From an uncultured Clostridia bacterium (lineage in GTDB: Bacteria > Bacillota > Clostridia > TANB77 > CAG-508): DNA of 47,657 nt. Positions within the stretch are counted from its first letter, which is position 1. Each line of letters begins with the position of its first letter. Shown in pieces: positions 42,555 through 47,657 of this stretch. The notes beneath the pieces were generated by a model. It searched no databases. It saw only the letters and a list, made by a program, of their open reading frames with translations, and was not told the origin of the DNA. Both the position numbers and the translations under genes were made by a program. The stretch covers positions 1-47,657 of the forward strand of contig CANRAY010000009.1 of the NCBI GenBank assembly GCA_947628735.1. Direction: 5' to 3'.

Positions 42555-44849
42555 ATGTCTGAAATGACAAGTAAAGATAATGAAATTATAGAAAAAAATT
42601 TAAAATATATAGGACTTGATTTAAATCAAATTCCTGACTTTTTAATGCAATATGAACCATTAAATTTTAGACCTTTAAAATCATATGATGATATTATATA
42701 CAAGGTTTATCGCTACATTGATGTTAATGATATAGAAATACTTATTACACCTACAGACAGATTAACAGATTTACAAGAAAAATATAAATTAGCATCACCT
42801 TTATATACATATTTGGATACAAATTCAGAAAAAAACATAGAAAGACATGCACAATTTTTAAAACTTATAGCTAATATTGATGAAGAAAAAATAGAACAAA
42901 TAGAAAAAGAACAACTTCGTATAAAAGAACAAATTCCATATCAAGTAAAATATCCTAATCATTATATATGGCAAATCTATTATTCAGATGCAGTAAAAAA
43001 ATATTTTATGTTAGTTCCAACAAATGAACAAGATAATAGTGCTCTATTTTATTTATTAAAAAAACAGATCAACAGTAAAAAAGAAAAGAAAAAAGAAACT
43101 ATTTTTGCGCCAATTACACATTTAGAGTATTCAGGTCAATTCTTAACTAAAACTGAAATTAATGATATTGAAAACTATTTATGGTATTTTACAAAAGAAT
43201 GGGTTTCTATATACGAGGTATACAATAAAGAAAACAAAATGAATATTCAAATAATTGGTAGTACGGAAGTATATGAAAAAACAAGAAGCAATTATCGTAT
43301 AATTTTAAACTCAAAAGAGGATGCAATTAACTTCTACAAGGTATTGAAAGCAATGTTTATATTGTCAACAGGTGTACCAAATATTTATAAGTTCACATGT
43401 AAAATAGAAGAAAATGGTGATATAGGATTTTATAATGATCAAACTAAGCTAACATACGATAGATTACCTGAATTTATTAATACAGAAGTTCAAAATAAAA
43501 CTGAAAACATAAAAAGTGAAGCAGCTGAAAAAATAAAATTAGAAAAAAGATTAAAAAGATTTAATCGATTGATAGAAGAATTAACACAAGATTATTTAGC
43601 AAGGCAAAGACAAATTTCTACTTTCTTAGAATGTAAAAAAACTTTTTTTGGAAGAGTAAAATATTTCTTTAAAAAGAAAAAAGAAGTTCCAGAAAATATT
43701 AAGAAAGAAAGCTTAAGAGAAAAAGAAGAAAATCCTGAAACACAGGAATTACAAAATATTTATGAAAAAAAAGAGCAATATACCATAGAAGATCTAATTA
43801 ATATTTGCACAAAATTACAAGAAAAAGAAAAGGAAAATACAAATTTAAAATTAGATATACATGCAATTGAAACTAAAAAAGAAATACTAACTAAAAAAAT
43901 AGAAAATGCAGATATTTACATAAAAGAAATAGATAGTCATAAAAAGAGTATTTTTGAATTCTGGAAATATACAAGTAAAGATGAAGTACAAACATTAAAT
44001 GAGGGTGAAGAACAAGATGAAAAAAAAGAAAAAATATCTAAATACTTTAATTATGAAACAGATTTAGAAGATTTAGGTAAAATGATAGACGAATTACAGA
44101 GAAGAAAATTATCAAAAAATGAAACAGATGCAATTTTAGCAGTACAATTTGATCCAAAAACAATAGCTGAACTGGAAAAAGAAAAATATGATGAAAAATA
44201 TATATTAAATCAAAAAGTAATAGAAAAAGAATTAGAAAAATTAAAAAAAGAGTATGAGTCAAACTTAGAATATATCAACATAAAAGATATAGACTTATTT
44301 GGAGGATTATCAGACGATAAAACAAAAGTAAAAATGATTCATAACCAAAAACATAGAGAGATAGAAAAAGATAAATTCAAAATTTTAAATGTAAATTTAG
44401 AAACAACGGTAGAAAATTACATAGATACGATGAAACATTACATTAATCTAATAGTAGAGGCATCAAATAAAATAACAACACCATATAATATGTCATTATA
44501 TAAAATAAATACCAAAAAGAAAATTGAAGGAATAGAAATTTTAAATATTAATCCTCAAAATGAATTAAAGAAGGCCATAGAAACTAAGAAAGATAAAGTA
44601 AATATGTGTAGAATTAATATTAATGAGAATATGCCAATTTTATTTTATACTAATATTATTTTCTATGATAATTTTAATCAGACACTTCCAGTAGGAATGG
44701 ACTTATCATCAGAGGTATTATTAAATTTAAGAAAAATGACATTAAAAGAACCTAAAGAAGAAAGTTTCTATATGAATTTTGAATTAAATGAATTTGATAT
44801 AAAAACAATCCAAATACAAGTATATGAATATACAGCTAATATAGAATAA
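42555..44849 (+). CDS. Large unknown protein with central coiled coil
   Basis: 764 residues, not recognised. No signal peptide or membrane helix. N-terminal region (1-310) looks globular, with PNHYIWQIYYSDAVKKYFMLVPTNEQ, split here by position about 133-158, and TRSNYRIILNSKEDAINFYKV. Residues about 315-480 are strongly heptad-like and Lys/Glu-rich, interrupted by a basic FFGRVKYFFKKKKEVPE patch. The C-terminal part (about 560-764) is again globular and contains MPILFYTNIIFYDNFNQTLP. Probably cytoplasmic. Located 37 nt after thrS, read from AAAGGATG; it may be co-transcribed. I can offer no function. Confidence 0.85.
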   Translation: MSEMTSKDNEIIEKNLKYIGLDLNQIPDFLMQYEPLNFRPLKSYDDIIYKVYRYIDVNDIEILITPTDRLTDLQEKYKLASPLYTYLDTNSEKNIERHAQFLKLIANIDEEKIEQIEKEQLRIKEQIPYQVKYPNHYIWQIYYSDAVKKYFMLVPTNEQDNSALFYLLKKQINSKKEKKKETIFAPITHLEYSGQFLTKTEINDIENYLWYFTKEWVSIYEVYNKENKMNIQIIGSTEVYEKTRSNYRIILNSKEDAINFYKVLKAMFILSTGVPNIYKFTCKIEENGDIGFYNDQTKLTYDRLPEFINTEVQNKTENIKSEAAEKIKLEKRLKRFNRLIEELTQDYLARQRQISTFLECKKTFFGRVKYFFKKKKEVPENIKKESLREKEENPETQELQNIYEKKEQYTIEDLINICTKLQEKEKENTNLKLDIHAIETKKEILTKKIENADIYIKEIDSHKKSIFEFWKYTSKDEVQTLNEGEEQDEKKEKISKYFNYETDLEDLGKMIDELQRRKLSKNETDAILAVQFDPKTIAELEKEKYDEKYILNQKVIEKELEKLKKEYESNLEYINIKDIDLFGGLSDDKTKVKMIHNQKHREIEKDKFKILNVNLETTVENYIDTMKHYINLIVEASNKITTPYNMSLYKINTKKKIEGIEILNINPQNELKKAIETKKDKVNMCRININENMPILFYTNIIFYDNFNQTLPVGMDLSSEVLLNLRKMTLKEPKEESFYMNFELNEFDIKTIQIQVYEYTANIE

Positions 44850-44859
44850 AAGCCTCAAT

Positions 44860-44888
44860 TTTTGACTGATATATCAAAAAGTGATATA
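44860..44888 (+). promoter_or_regulatory. Promoter of the L,D-transpeptidase gene
   Basis: TTGACT at 44860-44865, 17-bp spacer, TATAAT at 44883-44888. Confidence 0.75.
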
Positions 44889-44955
44889 ATAAAACATGTT
44901 CAACTGTATAAAAAGGTATTATAAATAATAATACCTAAAAAGGGAGGAGACAAAA

Positions 44956-46407
44956 ATGAAAGGTACACAAAGCGAGCGGATAGAACGGAAAAAGAAAGTA
45001 AAAAAAATCATTATTCTCACAGCAATTCTTCTCAGCATAATCACTGTAGTATGCCTAATATATGCTCATAGAGCATGGACATACAACAAAACGCATTTCT
45101 CTGATGGTACTATTATCTCAGGCGTGGATTGCAGTCACTTAACTGTAGACGAAGCAAAAAACAAAATCGAGGAACAATTAAATCAGGAAATTAGCTTTAA
45201 AGTAATAACCATCTCTGACTCGGGCAATTCTCAAATCAAAGAGTACTTTATGAACGACGAAGAAATTGAAAGTCTAGCACTAAAAGTAGATAGCAATGCC
45301 ATTGCAAATATTAAAGAAAAGCAATGGGCAAGTAAGGGAAAAGATACAGAGTTTGGAATTGAAGGAAATATTCAATTTAAAGAAGAATATATAATTGAAT
45401 ATTTGAAAACAATAAAAGAACTTCAAAATTCAAACATTGTAATCCCACAAAATGCATATCTGCGGTTAGGAGTAGACAACAGAGTTGAAATTGTACCTGA
45501 AGTAGTAGGAAATAAGATTGATTTTGATGAAGCCTGTAAATTAGCAATTCAAAAATTGAGAGAGGGAGAGTCTCAAATTGATTTTACAACAATTACACAA
45601 AGATCAGCAGACATCACCCAAGAAAACTCTGAATTGAAGAAACAGCAAGAAGAAATAAATAACGTTTTACGGCTAGAAATCACATTTGAATTAACAGATG
45701 GTACAATTGTCACGCTAAATGATTCTATTATAAAAGATTGGCTAGAAATTGATGAAAATGAAGCAATTCATGGAATTAATATTGAAGATAATCTACCAAA
45801 ATTTATAGAATCACTAGCGGAAAGAGCATGGAAAGCAAACAGTTATATGTCATTAGAGGCAACAGAAATAGGTACTAAACAAATTTATGTAAGAGAGGGA
45901 ATAAGAGCTGGTGTTGATAAGGAAAAAGAAACAGAATTAGTAAAGTCAATGATCCAAAATGCGCAAAGTCAAGAAGCAGAAATTATCTATGACAAAGAAT
46001 TGATAAGCGATAATCTAGAAACTTATATTGAATTAGACATTACAAGACAAACTGTGTGGATGTATAAAGACAAAGAATTAATATTGGAAACGCCTTGCGT
46101 AACCGGAAATATTAATAAAGGAAATGGAACTCCGACCGGAATCTATTATTTGTCTTACAAAACCAAAGATGCCGTTTTGAGAGGATATAAACCGGACGGT
46201 AGCTTAGATTATGCATCACCAGTGAAATATTGGATGCCATTCAATGGAGGTATAGGATTTCATGATGCTTCATGGCAAAGCAGTTTTGGAGGAAAACGTT
46301 ATCTAACACATGGATCACACGGATGTGTAAACTTGCCACTGGAAAGTGCGAAGATTCTATATGAGAATATAAATACTGAAATACCAATCATTGTGTACGA
46401 GTCTTAA
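44956..46407 (+). CDS. Membrane-anchored L,D-transpeptidase with PG-binding domain
   Basis: 483 residues. N-terminal basic patch and one membrane helix (about 16-38), extracellular PG_binding_4-like modules (SHLTVDEAKNKIEEQL; VVGNKIDFDEACKLAIQKL), and a C-terminal YkuD catalytic domain (about 355-483). The catalytic box is HGSHGCVNLPLESA with Cys457 and His455. Forms 3-3 cross-links in peptidoglycan or attaches wall proteins. Codon use at the 5' end is less AT-rich than neighbours (GCGAGCGG, CTCAC, CTGCGG), which may indicate a different history. Own promoter and terminator. Confidence 0.92.
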   Translation: MKGTQSERIERKKKVKKIIILTAILLSIITVVCLIYAHRAWTYNKTHFSDGTIISGVDCSHLTVDEAKNKIEEQLNQEISFKVITISDSGNSQIKEYFMNDEEIESLALKVDSNAIANIKEKQWASKGKDTEFGIEGNIQFKEEYIIEYLKTIKELQNSNIVIPQNAYLRLGVDNRVEIVPEVVGNKIDFDEACKLAIQKLREGESQIDFTTITQRSADITQENSELKKQQEEINNVLRLEITFELTDGTIVTLNDSIIKDWLEIDENEAIHGINIEDNLPKFIESLAERAWKANSYMSLEATEIGTKQIYVREGIRAGVDKEKETELVKSMIQNAQSQEAEIIYDKELISDNLETYIELDITRQTVWMYKDKELILETPCVTGNINKGNGTPTGIYYLSYKTKDAVLRGYKPDGSLDYASPVKYWMPFNGGIGFHDASWQSSFGGKRYLTHGSHGCVNLPLESAKILYENINTEIPIIVYES

Positions 46408-46411
46408 CTTC

Positions 46412-46444
46412 AAGGAGTGGGTTCAATGAACCTGCTCCTTTTTA
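46412..46444 (+). terminator. Terminator after the L,D-transpeptidase gene
   Basis: A 13-bp stem with two G-T pairs (46412-46424 with 46428-46440), 3-nt loop, T-run. Confidence 0.85.
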
Positions 46445-46467
46445 GTAAATAAAAAGTGATACAATAT

Positions 46468-46496
46468 TTGACTATTTATCCAAAATATGTTATAAT
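46468..46496 (+). promoter_or_regulatory. Promoter of ppaC
   Basis: TTGACT at 46468-46473, 17-bp spacer, TATAAT at 46491-46496. Confidence 0.8.
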
Positions 46497-46553
46497 GAAA
46501 TAGTTAGAGAAAAAATAAACGTAAGGATAAATAAAGAATAAAGGAGATAAAAA

Positions 46554-47477
46554 ATGGAAAATAAAAATTTTGTTTTTGGACATAAAAAACCAGATACAGA
46601 CTCAATCGCATCAGCAATTTCAATGGCTAATTTACAAACAAATATGGGAAGCTATTCAGAAAGCTATCGATTAGGAAATGTTAATAGAGAAACAGAATAT
46701 GCATTAAAAACATTTAGTGTAAAACAACCAGAATTATTAGAGCATGTTAATGAAAATGATAATGTTATTATGGTTGACTCTAACGAATTTGACCAAAGTG
46801 TTGATGGTATAGAAAATGCAAATATTAAAATGATTGTTGATCACCATAGATTAAATTTACAAACAACAAATCCTGTATTCTGTATGGCTGAACCAGTTGG
46901 ATGTACTTCAACAATTCTTTATAAATTATATAAACAAAATGATGTAAAAATTACACCAGAAATGGCAGGACTAATGCTTAGTGCTATTGTTTCTGATACA
47001 TTATTATTTAAATCTCCAACATGTACAGATCAAGATACATTTATTGCTGGAAAATTATCAGATATTGCAGGACTTGATATGTATGATTATGGATATAAAC
47101 TATTAAAAGCAGGAACAAACTTAGATGGATATACTGCAGAAGAAATTATTAATACAGACTCAAAACCATTTGAAAAAAATGGAATCAAGTTCGTTATTTC
47201 ACAAGTAAATAGTGCAGATGTTGATAGTGTATTTGAAAAACAAAAAGAATTAGAAACAGCAATTGAAAATGAAATTTTATTAAATAATTTAGACTGCTAT
47301 ATATTTATGGTAACAGATATTTTAAAAGCTTCATCAAGAGTTATTACTTTAGGAAATAGAAGAGATGTTTTTGAAAAAGCATATAACACAAAATTATGTA
47401 ACAATACAGCAATACTAGATGGTGTTGTATCTAGAAAAAAACAAGTTTTACCAAAAGTTTTAGATGCAATTAATTAA
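46554..47477 (+). CDS. ppaC: Manganese-dependent inorganic pyrophosphatase
   Basis: 307 residues, family II pyrophosphatase of the DHH superfamily. Motifs: FGHKKPDTDSIASAI (metal His, Asp, Asp), MVDSNEFDQS, VDHHRLN (DHH), AEPVGCTSTIL, and the C-terminal DHHA2 domain ending ASSRVITLGNRRDVFEKAYN and SRKKQVLP (phosphate-binding Ser-Arg-Lys-Lys). Full length. Hydrolyses PPi from biosynthetic reactions. Monocistronic by the surrounding signals. Confidence 0.96.
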   Translation: MENKNFVFGHKKPDTDSIASAISMANLQTNMGSYSESYRLGNVNRETEYALKTFSVKQPELLEHVNENDNVIMVDSNEFDQSVDGIENANIKMIVDHHRLNLQTTNPVFCMAEPVGCTSTILYKLYKQNDVKITPEMAGLMLSAIVSDTLLFKSPTCTDQDTFIAGKLSDIAGLDMYDYGYKLLKAGTNLDGYTAEEIINTDSKPFEKNGIKFVISQVNSADVDSVFEKQKELETAIENEILLNNLDCYIFMVTDILKASSRVITLGNRRDVFEKAYNTKLCNNTAILDGVVSRKKQVLPKVLDAIN

Positions 47478-47505
47478 AGTTAAAATTAGATTAGTCTTTA
47501 AATAT

Positions 47506-47540
47506 AAAAATGAAATAGAATAAATTCTATTTCATTTTTT
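47506..47540 (+). terminator. Terminator after ppaC
   Basis: A 15-bp perfect stem (47506-47520 with 47525-47539), TAAA loop, T6. Confidence 0.9.
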
Positions 47541-47552
47541 ATTGATAAAATA

Positions 47553-47581
47553 TTGAAAAATAAAAAAATATCTGATATTAT
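47553..47581 (+). promoter_or_regulatory. Promoter of tRNA-Leu
   Basis: TTGAAA at 47553-47558, 17-bp spacer, TATTAT at 47576-47581, 16 bp before the tRNA. Confidence 0.6.
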
Positions 47582-47597
47582 ATTTATCATGTTATAT

Positions 47598-47657
47598 GCC
47601 GATGTGGCGGAACTGGCAGACGCACATGACTCAAAATCTAAATGGATTTAAAAAATC
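47598..47657 (+). tRNA. tRNA-Leu (anticodon CAA), 5' part only, anomalous after the anticodon loop
   Basis: The 5' half is canonical: acceptor GCCGATG, TG, D-arm GCGG...ACGC, then CATGA and loop CTCAAAA with anticodon CAA. The expected 3' side of the anticodon stem would be TCATG; the sequence reads TCTAA, so only two base pairs form. The window ends 19 nt later. Either the gene is interrupted here by an intron or inserted DNA, or the stem is degenerate. Confidence 0.75.

Noticed and set aside
1..47657. CRISPR array, rRNA genes or restriction/defence island
   Set aside because: No regularly spaced repeat arrays, no rRNA signatures, and no nuclease/methylase genes were seen; repeats present are explained by paralogous genes and the integrase sites.

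Overview
The window is AT-rich DNA (roughly 70% A+T by eye) from a low-GC, spore-forming Clostridia-type Firmicute. Evidence for this: strong AGGAGG-type ribosome binding sites, TTGACA/TATAAT promoters at 17-bp spacing, a T-box leader on thrS, a spoIIP gene, YlbF, a RelA-type ppGpp synthetase next to hisS, and MiaB-MutS gene order. It resembles uncultured gut Clostridia, but I cannot name a species.

Layout. 1-1.4 kb: a tyrosine integrase on the minus strand, bracketed by a 26-bp direct repeat. 1.6-8.2 kb: an operon of miaB, an unknown gene, mutS, a uridine-kinase-like nucleoside kinase and an RNHCP zinc protein. 8.3-10.7 kb: a convergent U32 peptidase / RNA-hydroxylation-type gene. 10.8-12.2 kb: a tiny Cys/Gly-rich membrane peptide, then a promoter, a ~560-nt structured noncoding RNA and a four-helix membrane protein carrying a DVIGD motif. 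I read this as the OLE RNA and its partner OapA. 12.3-16.1 kb: a pilin-like propeller protein, a YqeG phosphatase, a prepilin peptidase and an Xaa-Pro peptidase, followed by efp and a zinc-ribbon protein (16.2-17.4 kb). 17.4-18.6 kb (minus): tRNA-Trp, GtrA and an M23 peptidase. 18.7-24.6 kb: two large paralogous pilin-like surface proteins with the tmRNA gene (minus) between them. 24.7-36.2 kb: glycosyltransferase, YlbF, Zn-protease, recJ, relA, MBL hydrolase, hisS, spoIIP, pgi and a DUF4190 protein. 36.3-40.2 kb: a second pair of pilin-like paralogs. 40.3-47.5 kb: T-box-thrS, a large coiled-coil unknown, an L,D-transpeptidase and a Mn-dependent pyrophosphatase. The window ends inside a tRNA-Leu gene.

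Two systems stand out. The first is the compact OLE RNA/OapA cassette with its own promoter and terminator. The second is a dispersed family of five secreted proteins that share a type IV pilin-like leader (G/ITLIAL, with Ala where pilins have Glu5). Four of these carry DUF11-like and Cna B/SpaA-like adhesin modules; the fifth carries a propeller-like body. A prepilin peptidase lacking the usual tetracysteine methylase domain is encoded beside one member. Two of the five genes are each broken by one extra base in an A5 tract. Two share an upstream array of four GTAAY-type half-sites at exact 11-bp spacing, which looks like an OmpR/PhoB-type operator.

All family assignments are made from remembered motifs without database searches. 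Coordinates of RNA ends, promoters and domain limits are by-eye estimates.
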